From Asterias amurensis (lineage: Eukaryota > Echinodermata > Asteroidea > Forcipulatida > Asteriidae), in NCBI RefSeq assembly GCF_032118995.1, contig NC_092651.1, positions 12,859,285 through 12,923,284 on the forward strand: DNA of 64,000 bases. Reading direction: 5' to 3'. Positions within the stretch are counted from its first letter, which is position 1, and every line of letters begins with the position of its first letter. This document shows, one piece after another, positions 23,351 through 34,384 of the stretch. A model generated the notes under the pieces. That model was not told the DNA's origin and searched no databases. It saw only the letters and a program-made list of their open reading frames with translations. Position numbers and translations under genes: made by a program.

Positions 23351-24054
23351 ATTTGTCAACAGACTTAAAGGAACAAACAAAGAGAAAGATCACATACATA
23401 CATGCATAATGAACAGTTTATGAATCAGGCAATGTACATGTACATGTAGTCATACATGTACATGATGTAGGAATAAAAATACACAGAATATGACAGCAAA
23501 AAATTCAAGAATATGACAAAGTACACCTACATGAATGACAGGACAGCCAAATCAAACAATGGGTGACTGAATCTCATATTCGTCACATTATCATAAAAAG
23601 CAAATTATTTTACATCTGAATAAAAATACAAGTATCAGATATAGAATACAAGTCTAAGACACACGTAATTCAGACATTATAATAGAATTACCAATCATGT
23701 CAACAGTAATGCATTTAAAACATGGTACATGTACACATTGTATAGTTTGACTGAAAAGAAATACAAATTGATAAAGCTTGGCATGGACTCTAGTAAGCAT
23801 TCAAAAGTAAAAGTGTCAATAGAAACAACATGCAATCACAACAAAATCTAAAATCCTGCAAAACAAAATCAAATAAGATTTAAAAAAAACACACATTGAA
23901 AGAGACACCATGGATGGCATGATAAACAAAATGTTTGCCATCATGAATTTTGTTCAATTATGGCAAGGATGGGGGTGATGATCTTTATAGTATGCTAGAG
24001 CACAGGTTTTATCTGTGATTGACGTCCTAATTTTAACAGTTCAGAAATGACTAC

Positions 24055-25715
24055 TCACTTCTTCTTGCTTTTTGGTGACGTGGACTGGAAAACACTGGAC
24101 GCTGACATGAGATTCTCAATGTATTGGCCTAGGACTTGGTTCTCGGACTTCAGCTTCAGGTTTTCCTCCTTCACTTTGTCAACTCTGGTGGACAAATCTG
24201 ATGTGCAGACAAGGAATTGAGAGAAAATTGTTAGCCTTCGTTATATAGTATCTGAGAATATTGAAGTTGGAATATTGTAGTGATGGGATGATGTAGTATA
24301 CAAATATTGACTGCTTCGAGTGCTACATGTATGGTTAAAACTACTACTCCCGAGCTGATCCCCGGAGCGTTCTATTCGGAACAGCCGGCAATCACCGAGG
24401 GAGTCGGAGTTTATCCATATCACGAGTAAAAGCAGTCAATATTTGTTTTATAACACCCCATCAGACTACTTATCATCCTCGTGCACGTAACGTTCGTACG
24501 CTCAGGTACACAGATGCACAACTGATTGGGTTCCAGGTGGGTAAAAAGATGTCTGGGTACTGCATGCCGTGTGATAGTCGTCGGACTATCACATGGCAAA
24601 CGATGCCATGCACTATCACACAGCCGCTGTTTCTAGCAAACTAAGACATGTCATGTGACACGCTCTAAACCAATGAAAAGGCAGAATATTTGTAAGGAGT
24701 GTTATATACAAATATTGACTGCTTCAAGTGCTGTGATTTAAACTGCAACTCAAGAGGTGTATTCTAGAAAGGGGAATAGCACTAGTAGAAAGCAGTCAAT
24801 ATTTGTTTTGTAACACACCATAAAATATTGTCTCTAGACGTCAAGGTAACATGAAGCTACTTCTGTGGGTATAAGTTCATGGTAGAGTGGTTGCTATGGG
24901 CTATTAAATTTACTGTTACGTGTGCAGTAAAGTATTTACAAAGATCAAGGCCAAAGAAACTTTTGTATGAAATCTACAAGGGGTTGTCGTACCGGCCTAT
25001 GATTCGAATTTGCAGTATTCAAAGATGGATTTTAGTAGATAAATATTGTTTTTATGTAAATTTATGCATCTTTACGGAACGTACCGTCCAGTGTGTTCTG
25101 TAGCTCCAGTACTTGGCAAGTAAGTCTTGCCTTCTCTTCAGCATCCTCGCTGTCATCAGGGGAGCAGTCCAAACTTGTGCTACGCATTGCTAGATCCCCA
25201 GTGCTACTGTCTGTGCTCATTGGCCTGGGTGAAATAACACCTGGTGGCAGGAGATTATAAACATAAACATACAATCAAAGTAGGGGTATCATACTGCAGG
25301 CTTTCTGTTTCATACGGATGAGCATACAACATACATGTAACAGCCTGAAGTGATGTAATGTGATAAAACAGTCTGGGCCCAATTTCATGACTCTGCTTAC
25401 CACCAAAGTCTGCGCTTAAAAATCACCATTCTCCGCTAGCGAGCAAGTGCCAACAGTTTACAAACTTTTCTTCTTGTTATGCTCTGATTATTATTATCAA
25501 TTAATAATAAGTAACTTACGTAAGAGCCTTGGGAATCTTTATCCAGAAAATGGAGGATCTGGCATTTTTTTCCAAGGAAGAAGAAGTCCAACCAACTATT
25601 CAAATTTATGAAGTTAAAAAATCTCACCTCTATCGTCGTGATCTATGCCACCAAATGCACCGATGTCACCATCCGTTGAGCTGGGTGTGGATGGAGACAC
25701 TATAGCAGTACTCAT
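24055..25715 (-). CDS. SCOC: Short coiled-coil protein (SCOC)
   Basis: Three coding exons: 25628-25715, 25085-25240 and 24055-24197. Phases match (1, then 1 of the next codon) and every boundary is GT/AG. The 128-residue product has a Ser/Thr/Pro-rich N-terminal part (1-60) and a coiled coil at about 64-112 with [19 protein letters not shown] and [20 protein letters not shown]. It ends [17 protein letters not shown]. The C-terminal half is almost identical to human SCOC. SCOC binds Golgi Arl GTPases and regulates autophagy and trafficking. The alternative acceptor in exon 2 (after CACCCAG) would give an early stop, so the upstream one (CTGCCACCAG) is used. A 5' UTR acceptor lies at 25718-25720, just before the ATG. 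Confidence 0.95.
24297..24460. mobile_element. Inverted-repeat MITE, copy 1, in SCOC intron 2
   Basis: Terminal inverted repeats TATACAAATATTGACTGCTT at the left and AAGCAGTCAATATTTGTTTT at the right, the latter followed by ATAACACCCC. Non-coding. Confidence 0.65.
24566..24597. repeat. Perfect-stem hairpin between two MITE copies
   Basis: GCCGTGTGATAGTC and GACTATCACATGGC form a 14-bp stem with one mismatch and a GTCG loop. It lies in the segment joining the two TIR copies in SCOC intron 2, so the two copies and this centre may be one composite element. Confidence 0.6.
24699..24820. mobile_element. Inverted-repeat MITE, copy 2, in SCOC intron 2
   Basis: Same ends as copy 1: TATACAAATATTGACTGCTT at the left, AAGCAGTCAATATTTGTTTT at the right and GTAACACACCA after it. 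Shorter interior than copy 1. Confidence 0.65.
25373..25445. repeat. Family E repeat fragment in SCOC intron 1 side
   Basis: GGGCCCAATTTCATGACTCT, then GCTTACCACCAAAGTCTGCG. This is one end of the dispersed GGGCCC/GCTTA element seen at 16.9-17.3 kb. Confidence 0.5.
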
Positions 25716-26216
25716 TTCTGGGGGTAAGTCAATTCTAGGTGGTTTGTCTTAGTCAACCCTGCATGTGAAACAAATGGAAACGAAAAATTAGAAAATGAAC
25801 CAGAGGGAGAGGCACAGCGTGAGCCTGTTACACGGCAGTGCTGCAGTGCGTGTGCGCCAAATTATGCGTGAACGGCAGGCATTGTAAACGGACAACGCAC
25901 ACGCACTACCTCGTAAAACCCCTTTCACAGAATGGTTTAGTCCAACTCGGCCGCGGCTTGGCAGTTTGTCAATCCAATAGCACCTGGTGACCCAAAAATA
26001 AAGCGTTTGCAAAGCGCTGAGACAGGTTCAAAATATAACCCTGGAAATTCGCTCCGGGATCTGGTAAGTTTTTACCCTTGATAATGTTTATCTTTAAAAA
26101 AATGTCTCAATGGAGTTTTGAGTGTTCATTAGACATTGAGGATTAAGCTCGTGCCCTTAGAATTTGTGGCATGATTTTTGAAAGTGGTAAAAATTTTGCA
26201 AATCTGGTGACTAGTA

Positions 26217-27236
26217 CAGGCCTCAAATTTCCCGATTTTTAGGGCAAGGCCACTTTGGCCTTGAATTTGTCAAATTTTGAAAGGGCACCAAGGTCATGAG
26301 GTAGGGCACCAAGGCCAACTTAAAATTTCAAAAAGGGCATCAAGGCCATAAAAAATAAAGATCGTAAAACAATTCTGTTAAGGTCCATGAAGGCTATTTT
26401 AATTAACCATTTCATTACTTTTGCTTTCCTTTAACCAAAAACATCAAGTTTTTTTAAATGTATTTAATTTATGTAATTTGATTGATTAATGGGAAGTAAA
26501 AGTATGCATGAATTTTTTGTTGCGATGGCCAGACATAAACAATGAACTGTCACTTAACTGTGTGCAGCGGAGATTTTGTTGCGACTGCCGGACGTAAATA
26601 ATGAGCTGTCACTTGACTGTGTGTAGAGCGGAGATTTATTCAACGGACATACATGTACATGTACCTTTCATGTACATGTACATGATGCGTGACTTACGTA
26701 ACATGGCCCACGTGCACAAACATGTACGAGTACCAGTGAACAAGCACAATACCAGTGGAATAGGCGAACGCCCAACCTCGAATGAAACCGAAATTGTGAT
26801 TAGCTGGTACCCATCATGGACAACCATGCGTGGGTACACGTGTTGCAAGATGAGTACCAGTGCGATTGTTCTCAAATGGTCGTTGCAAGTACATCCGGCC
26901 CGTGTATAAACTTCGAGTACACAATGTGTATGGATGCACGTCTGTCGTTCATTCTGCATCGTGCACACACATGCACTGCATGCTGCCGTCCGTTTCAATG
27001 GACTTCACAACCGACCGCGCTCTGTGTGCGTGTATTAATATAGGTTGATTTTATGTGCACACAGACGGACGGTATCAAAACGTAAATTTTGATCTCAAAA
27101 AGGGCACGGCGGCCATCGGAGAAAAAGGGCACGGCCTTTTTGGCCGCGAAAACGTCCAATTTTCTCGGGGCACCACGGCCAGTTAGAAGGGCACCGGCGG
27201 CCATGGCCGTCATGGCCGCCGGGAATTTGAGGCCTG
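26217..27236. mobile_element. 1.02-kb TIR element in SCOC intron 1, with 6-bp direct flanks
   Basis: Ends are CAGGCCTCAAATTTCCCG and CGGGAATTTGAGGCCTG (near-perfect terminal inverted repeats). CTAGTA directly repeats on both sides (26211-26216 and 27237-27242). Subterminal blocks repeat AGGGCACCAAGGCCA at the left and AGGGCACGGCGGCCA at the right. The interior has a roughly 60-bp tandem duplication (about 26516-26640: TTTTGTTGCGAT, then AACTGTCACTTAACTGTGTG) and ACATGTACATGTA runs. No transposase-like frame is seen, so it is probably non-autonomous. The superfamily is unclear: the CAGG-type tip suggests hAT, which normally makes 8-bp duplications. Confidence 0.75.
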
Positions 27237-27463
27237 CTAGTACTAGTGACTAGCTGTCCAAATTATACATGTTGGACAAGATTGTCGTTTGCTGCTCGAG
27301 ATAATCTCGTACTGTAACCCTCCGGCCTGGCTGCCATTGGGAGGAGGGTTACGTTATCGCAACTAGGGGGTAGGGCCAAGACTATTCCATGTGCAGGAAA
27401 GCGCTCTATGTTGTCCATGTTCTACAACTACACATGTACCTACAAGCTACATGAAAAAGCAAG

Positions 27464-27686
27464 ATGGCGGCCGACTGCTTTGCTGCTAAGACTAAGTAAA
27501 TAAGAGAAACAATTTTCATGAGAAAAGTATTCAATTTTTATAACTGAAAATTTACTTAAAACTTATAAAAATTATCTTTACGTAAACCCTTACATTACAG
27601 TTCTAAGCCTCTTTTGTGGATTTTAAATGTCTATTTGGAGGAGTTGACGGCACCAAGCGAATTGAATGATGGCGAGTTGGTGGCAG
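27464..27686 (+). CDS. Possible 5' end of an unidentified gene (two exons)
   Basis: Exon 27464-27495 starts at an ATG in AGCAAGATGGCGGCC (strong Kozak and YY1-like context) and ends at a GTAAAT donor. Exon 27601-27686 lies between acceptor CCCTTACATTACAG and donor GTATGT. The phases agree (2+1, then 1 left over). Joined they encode about 39 residues: MAADCFAAKT, NSKPLLWILNVYLEEL, TAPSELNDGELVA. The peptide looks like a genuine globular-protein start, but I do not recognise the family. An ATTGG (CCAAT) box lies at 27346-27350 between GTAACCCTCC/GGAGGGTTAC repeats. No third exon was found. It would lie inside SCOC intron 1 on the opposite strand. Confidence 0.4.
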
Positions 27687-28603
27687 GTATGTATATGAAG
27701 TAGTGTAGGAGGACACGTCGTCATGACTGAAGTGAATCATGTGAATGTTCTTTAAAAGCAATCGCACAACATCGACAAACAGAACTGTCCAAAGGCCAAC
27801 ACTTCGTGTATCACAACTTATATATAAAAAACAAACCAGTGAAAAGTTAGGCTCAATTGGTCATTGGAGTCGGGAGAAAACTAAGGGCAAAACCCACCCT
27901 TGTTTCCTCATATTTCGCCGTGTCATGACATGTGTGTAAAATAAATCTGTTATTCTTGATATTGAGAAGTGCTAATTTTGTTTATATTTTCTCAAAGAGT
28001 AATGCATTGGATAATATGGTGGCGATTTTTCCTATTTGTAAATCTGTGAACTTTTAATTTTTGTTCTGTTGAGAAAGTGTCAAAATCCAATGGCTTTTTT
28101 AAAATTGTGTAAATATTATGTGATGTAAAATAGTTTTCCTTTCAAAATAAGCATAGTACAGACAGTAGACCATACTATCAACATAACAATCTGGGCTCGC
28201 AACTGACAACTGTGTTACAGAGTTTCAGTTTTAATTTTATCTTTCCAAATTGAGTGAATCATCATATGCAAATGACACACCACTCACCAGTCACTCATGC
28301 CAGTCATTGCCAGTCAGTCACTGAATCCACCACGAACCAATATCTCCCCTTGCCTGCATACATGACAATTATTTGAGATACGTACGCGATATTTCCAAGA
28401 TTTTTTAGGTTACAACAAGGAAAAAGCCATCTAAGTCAAGAATTGACTCTTGTTTTGCGAGTCGGTCTCAGCTGCGTCTCAGAAAAGAAAAAATTGTCCG
28501 GAAAATGGGCATGCGTTTTGATAAATAATTAACTGTACAAAAAGGAGCCATTAAAACCACAACATTACATATCACTGAAACTAACAAACGAAGTAATCCT
28601 TAC

Positions 28604-28790
28604 CTGGACAAATTTTGTACGTTTACTCCGCGGTAGAACATCAAGTACATGAGAATAATGATATGATTTTTCCACCGGGTTTCGGAAAAATTTCACAGAA
28701 CGACGGCCATCTTGTTTTTTAATCGCACGGAATTGTGGGAATGGTTGGTTAAACTGGCTCCTCGAGCATGCGCAGTGTGTCGCTAGAGAG
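28604..28790 (-). promoter_or_regulatory. Likely SCOC non-coding first exon and promoter
   Basis: On the minus strand a consensus donor (GTCCAG, then GTAAGG) ends a possible exon at 28604. Upstream of it are a YY1-type motif CAAGATGGCC (28705-28714) and an NRF1-type GCATGCGCA core (28766-28774), a common pair at housekeeping starts. A short upstream frame MAVVL follows the YY1 ATG. This exon would splice to the acceptor at 25718-25720 just before the SCOC ATG. Assignment to SCOC is inferred from strand, phase-free joining and position. Confidence 0.5.
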
Positions 28791-28987
28791 AACCGCGCCC
28801 AGATGCGGTGAGAGCGTAAGGAGTCTTTTATTTTTCGTAATAAATCATGAGACACATATTATAGCATAGTGGTTAGTTAAATGATTCAAAGAGTGGATGC
28901 TTGAGAGAAGGACATTGTTTTACGGAGAAATTTTGCTGGTTCTCTACTTCAGCGACAAACAAAGAAACAAAAATATCTGAGCTGTGG

Positions 28988-29090
28988 ATTAATAATAATA
29001 ATAAAAAATAATAATAATAATGAAAACTTATAAAGCGCACAAATCCACAGAAGTGCTCATGGCGCTAAAATACAAACAGTAGCATTAATT
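28988..29090. repeat. (AAT)n microsatellite with adjoining dispersed repeat
   Basis: AATAATAATAATAAAAAATA, then ATAATAATAATG. It is followed by ACTTATAAAGCGCACAAATC and AGAAGTGCTCATGGCGC, which read as a dispersed element whose edge carries the microsatellite. Confidence 0.6.
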
Positions 29091-30910
29091 AATATACAAT
29101 AACAACAACAAAAATTAAAATGTAAACCTAAGTTGAGAGAAATCTAGAATATGTGGTATAGAATACAATAATACAAATGCAATATTTAAGAAAAAAAATG
29201 AGTTTCATACTTTTCAATAGTTATTTTTGACCAATTTCGGAAAACAACCTGTAGGCCTAGGTCTAAATTGACTTATAAAACAAATATTTTGTAAAAAAAA
29301 ACAGTCTACGACCATAGAGCCTGGCTAGTCTAGGGAGGTGCATATTATTGCCAACAGTTATTCTTATCCATAATAATGATTTAAAGTAATGGAAAACATA
29401 AATAAAAAGACAGGGTAATCCGTATAATTTTCTAAGACCAGTATCCTCACTGGTGATAAAAATCATATGCATTCAGTTAAATAACAAACCCGCTGAAATG
29501 TATAAATCTTTCTGGTCATCGAAGTTGCAAGAAAACACTCAACACCCTCTTTATTGCACAAACGAGTTGTCTCACTCATAACACTAGAATAACAGCTCCC
29601 CAGTGCTCTACACCATGTCATTTTTGAGTATTTTTAGTCTTTTTCAATAATGCTCTAAATTGTAGGCAATTATTGTCAAAAAATGTACAACTTACAACAC
29701 GAAACCATGTGGGGGATTCGGCAGTGAGAAAACAGAAACATAACTGTTTCGGTGTAATTCAAGAACTTAATGTTTTTCAATTCAAAAAAGGGGCAAAAAA
29801 TGCCAAACAGTTTATAAGTTCAAGCTCAAAATGAACTTCATGAACTCCAATAATTGTTTTCATGGTAAGGCAAACAGCGTGATATCTCCACTGCATGTCC
29901 AATACAATGCCCAATGCAATACAATCCCTCGCCCCCCTTAAAGGCACAACAAAAACTTTGGTTGTTGTCAAAACCATTGGTGTTTCTCAACTGTGAAAAC
30001 TCTGACTCAATTGGTCATCAGAGTTGCTAGAGAATACTGAAAGAAAAACACCCCTTTATGCACAAAACTTGTGGTCTTTCAAATCCCTTAAAAAGCTTCA
30101 TGAGAAATTACCTCTTTCTAGACAACTATACATCAGAGGAAGCAGTTTCGCACAATGATCAACAGCTCTCCATTGCTCGTTTACCAAGAAACTGTCTATG
30201 CTAACAATTATTTCGAGTAATTACCGGCGTAGTGTCAGTACCTTTAAAGACAATTGATGTTGATTCCTAGCACATGTGCCCAGAGAAAAACAAAAAACAT
30301 TGTTTAGGAAAGACCTTTCAAAATAATACGAAGCATCAAACAAGCAAGCTTATGCTGATTCAATTAAAAACAGTCTTTGGATTTGATTGTCGAAAAACGG
30401 CCGCTGGCGGCGTACCGTAGACAATGTAATGACGAACAGGAACCGATTTTAAATGCGGCTAGCCGAACATAAATCCCAGGAAACAGTATTCATCTTTTAC
30501 TATCGTAAGGCATTGGGGGTGTTTATAAGGAATGGATTAATGCCAGCAGTGTCAATAAAGACAATCAGAGCTTCACGTTTACGAACATGTAAAACTAATA
30601 GGGATTTGATGGACGGGTGAACAATGTGGATAGCTCGGGGGGCTTTGCTCGCAATTGCAGAGACCTTTAAGCCGAAGCTACAAGTGGAATCAAATTATGA
30701 TATTGAAAGAGAATATTTTAAATTAAAGGTGTCGATCGAGTTTTTTTATATTCTATTACAGAGTACATGGTGACCCTCGGGCGCAGCAACGATGCATGGG
30801 ATAAACAACTGCACACTTTTGTAAACTTAACTAGTTTAATCTCGGGACTTTAGTCCAGTGGCTTGTTTTGTATTTCTTATTAAAAAAAACTAAGTTGAAT
30901 TGAATTTAGG

Positions 30911-31309
30911 TAAAGGCATTATGTAATTACTCAAAATAATTAGCATAAACACTTACTTTGGTAACAAGCCATGGAGAGCTGTTGATAGTAAAACAAAAAA
31001 CAATGAGATAATAAAACGACTCCCTCTGAAGTAACGTAGTTTCCGAGAAAAAAAGTAATATTTTCCACGAATTTGATTTCGAGACATCAAAATTAGGTTT
31101 TGAGGTCCCGAAATCAAGCATCTGAAAGCACACAAGTTCGTGTGACAAGGGTGGTTTTTGTTTACCATCATTATCTCGCAACTTCGACGACCAAAATTGA
31201 GATCAAATTTTCACAGGTTTGTCATTTCCTGTGCATATCAATTTTGAGATACACCAAGAGATAAGACTGGTCATTGACAACAATTACCAAACGTGTCCAC
31301 TGTATTTAA
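30911..31309 (+). mobile_element. Family A MITE, near full length
   Basis: Order matches other copies: AAAGGCATTATGTAATTACT at the left, CTCCCTCTGAAGTAACGTAG, then GATTTCGAGACATC, then ATTATCTCGCAACTTCGACG, and GTGTCCACTGTATTTAA at the right. Both ends are slightly degraded, so the copy is older than the one at 41.7 kb. Confidence 0.7.
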
Positions 31310-31496
31310 TAAACATTAATAATGATAATAATTATGTGAATGATGAGCTTCTACCACCAGATTGATGCCATTCTCTTTATTATAGTAGATGAATACCCAA
31401 ATGGATCCAACCATTTTGCCCATCACCGACGGCATCAAAATAACATTTTTCTACCGAATGGACGGTTCAGTTATTGACCCCAATTTAAATAAATCA

Positions 31497-31561
31497 GGGG
31501 GGGGGGGGGACACACCAAAGGGCAAAGGGTCAACATTCTCAAATCAGTGCCCCCCCCCCCC
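31497..31561. repeat. Poly(G)13 / poly(C)12 inverted pair
   Basis: Thirteen G at 31497-31509 and twelve C at 31550-31561 with a 40-base spacer, able to pair as a GC hairpin or form quadruplex/i-motif structures. The lengths are also prone to sequencing error. Confidence 0.7.
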
Positions 31562-32046
31562 GTCCACGCCCCTCCTCCCGGGACATGTGCTGCCCCGGCG
31601 AAGATACAAGATCGTTAAATGTTCTTGACGCACACACCTAATTATAAAATTTGTTTTTTATCAAAGTCGTTGCCAATGAAATGTCATTTAGTTAACAACC
31701 CTTCTCCACTTCACAACGTGCAATGCCACCAACTGCAAAATCAAAGTTAATTATTTCTTTTTTCCTCGGCAAAATGTTTTTTTTTACTAAAAGTAAAAGA
31801 AACTGTCAATGCTAAGTGAATAAAAATCGATGTAACCTTTTAGGTTCTGAAATTCGCGCACGATCGCCTTCCCTGTCATCAAGTTATTTCCACCAGATAT
31901 CTTTGTGGATTCAGTTTATTCAGAAATAAGAAACGGCTCGATAATGTTACTCAATTGCAAACATCTGAAACATTAGAAGGAAAAATATAGGATGTTCAAC
32001 AATGGTCCGCCTACTTAAAAGAAGAAGAGGAAAAATAGAAAGGAAC

Positions 32047-32078
32047 AGAATATTGGACAATCAATTGTCCGATATTCT
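32047..32078. repeat. 32-bp palindrome
   Basis: AGAATATTGGACAAT and ATTGTCCGATATTCT are complementary with one mismatch around a two-base centre. No terminator or gene context is recognised. Confidence 0.6.
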
Positions 32079-33249
32079 ATTACCACTGAAGTACGTTCTG
32101 ATTGAATCATACGTTCAACGATCATGTTTAAACCTTCAATATTCAATTAGCTTGGTGTATTGGATTGTTATAATTGTATTTGGCAAGCTGGATTATATTA
32201 TTGTTATTTTTTTCTCCATCTCTTTATTTTCTTCTTCTTTTGTTCCACCGGGACTGTAATTCGATTTAAATTTATTTGGACAGTGTGGAGATAACTTGTG
32301 TGACTCGAGACAAATCACGAATTGAATCTTCCCCCAGGTGGAGAGACCGTGGTTCTGTGGAAGGGAAGTTAAATAATAATAATAATACTTCCGTAATAAA
32401 TAGGTCATCAATTACAAGCTGACTTGTCCCACATTCCGTGCATACTCAAAATAGAAACGAGCAATTATAGAAAGAAAAACAACTTTTTTGTTATTTTGTT
32501 GGTAATTCGTATTGATTTTTATTTCGTAAGCAAAAACAGCTCAGCTACATCTTATATAAATTTACAGAAGTCAAAAGGCCACAGATCCGATTCGTTATTG
32601 TCTTAAGATACCAGTTAAGGAAAAAATACTTGGAAAATGTATATAAAGACATCATAAAATGTATCATTGTATTAAATATAGATTTTGGTTCAGTTTCTTG
32701 AATATTATATCGTATGCAAAACCCAACTTGAGGACGAGATAATACCACATGAATAAAATAGACTATTTTAAAGAGCTATAACAAAATGCCAAAGATCCGA
32801 CTATAGGGCCTAAGGGTTTTAATAAGAACAGGAAAAAAATAGATTTATGCCGCAATATCCAACTATAAATTGTCTCTACGGAGGACAAAATTAACTTTGA
32901 AAGTACGGCAAATGTCGGCATATTATATCTGATCACACAAACTGCCTAACATTGTGCTTTAAAAAGCCCGTGTGGTTAAACCGCTTACAACTACAGCAAA
33001 AGTCACACAACACAACATGAAGTGAATTACAAAGTTATTTATTTATAAGTTTACAATACAATATTAATAGCCAAAGTAAGCGGGTTTTAAACACAAAGCC
33101 GAGGTATAATGACTTCGAAAAATGGCAAAAGTAATTTGAAACCCGATTTGTCTCGCTCACGTCATGGTTGCAGATGAACAGGGACTTAGGGCTTGGAGCT
33201 TAGGTATCCGTCATTAAATTTGATATTGGAGAGCAACGTACCGCAAACG

Positions 33250-33444
33250 CCCGGATCCAGCAGCCGATTTCACGAAAAGTTAGGATTAATCCTATCTCGA
33301 GATAGGACAAGTATTAACTCGTCCTATTTTAGGATGGGGTCAATGCATCAAAACGTCTAAGGTTTACCGAACTTAACTCGTCCTAACTCCTAAGATGAAT
33401 CCTCGGTTAGGAAGAGTTTGGTGAAAATGACGGCTGGATCCGGG
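33250..33444. mobile_element. Foldback MITE (family C) with CCCGGATCCAGC ends
   Basis: Left end CCCGGATCCAGCAGCCGATT; right end ATGACGGCTGGATCCGGG, its complement with small changes. Inside are GTTAGGATTAATCCTATC, TCGAGATAGGACAAG and TAACTCGTCCTAACTCC, the TCCTAACT/AGTTAGGA words shared with the copies at 12.6 and 54.3 kb. Confidence 0.75.
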
Positions 33445-33703
33445 CCCCAGAGCTGGAGACTTAGCCGAGGTTTGAAACTGAAATCATTCCAAAACTTGTT
33501 TTCCGATTAAACTGAAATCATTCCAAAACTTGATTTTCCGATTCATATGTAAATCTTGCATTATACCCTATAGCGTCATTGGGTATGTGCATGCGCATAC
33601 TGCACCAAAAACTAATCGAGCATTAGAAATACTTGTCAGTTGTCAAAATGCTAATTATACGGAAGCGTATATAGGACATACCGAAAAAAAAATCGGGTTC
33701 CAC

Positions 33704-34328
33704 TATTTCGCCCGGGCGGATTACTAATTCACCCGGGCGGATTACTATTTCGCCCGGGCGGATTACTAATTCGCCCGGGCGGATTACTATTTCGCCCGGG
33801 CGGATTACTACTTCGCCCGTGCGGATTACTATTTTGCCCGTGCGGATAACTATTTCGCCCGGGCGGATTACTATTTCGCCCAAGCGGATTACTATTTCGC
33901 CCGGGCGGATTACTATTTCGCCCGGGCGGATTACTATTTCGCCCGGGCGGATTACTAATTCGCCCGGGCGGATTACTATTTCGCCCGGGCGGATTACTAT
34001 TTCGCCCGGGCGGATTACTATTTCGCCCGGGCGGATTACTATTTCGCCCGGGCGGATTACTACTTCGCCCGTGCGGATTACTATTTCGCCCGGGCGGATT
34101 ACTATTTCGCCCGGGCGGATTACTATTTCGCCCGGGCGGATTACTATTTCGCCCGGGTGGATTACTATAGAGGGCACAACGAATATAAACACATACCAAA
34201 TAGTAATCCGCCCGGGCGGATTACTATTTCGCCCGGGCGGATTACTATTTCGCCCGGGCGGATTACTATTTCGCCCGGGCGGATTACTAATTCGCCCGGG
34301 CGGATTACTATTTCGCCCGGGTGGATTA
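33704..34328 (+). repeat. Left arm: 21-bp tandem array, plus orientation
   Basis: About 27 units of 21 bp. Variants include CGCCCGTGCG, CGCCCAAGCG and AATTCG for ATTTCG. The array is broken once at 34168-34212 by a copy of the spacer (TAGAGGGCACAACGAATATA, then AACACATACCA) and a single reversed unit. Long open frames across the array arise because 21 is a multiple of three and the unit lacks stops in several frames. Confidence 0.9.
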
Positions 34329-34384
34329 CTATAGAGGGCACAACGAATATAAACACATACCAACCCTAATCCTCACTTCACAGT
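34329..34384. repeat. Central spacer of the foldback element
   Basis: AGAGGGCACAACGAATATAA, then ACACATACCAACCCTAATCC, then TCACTTCACAGTTAATCC. Its first 32 bp repeat the segment at 34168-34199, so the spacer was partly duplicated inside the left arm. Confidence 0.8.

Larger units (their letters stand above)
29091..33249. other. Repeat-laden region, no gene seen
   Basis: No recognisable coding exon. It contains old fragments related to family A at about 29420-29660 (GACCAGTATCCTCACTGG) and about 29985-30245 (CTCAATTGGTCATCAGAGTT), a fuller copy at 30911-31309, a G-run/C-run pair and a short palindrome. It is AT-rich throughout. Confidence 0.5.

Noticed and set aside
26636-26998. 120-codon minus-strand frame and overlapping plus frames
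   Set aside because: They lie inside the 1-kb TIR element in SCOC intron 1 and run through ACATGTA simple repeats; not transposase-like.
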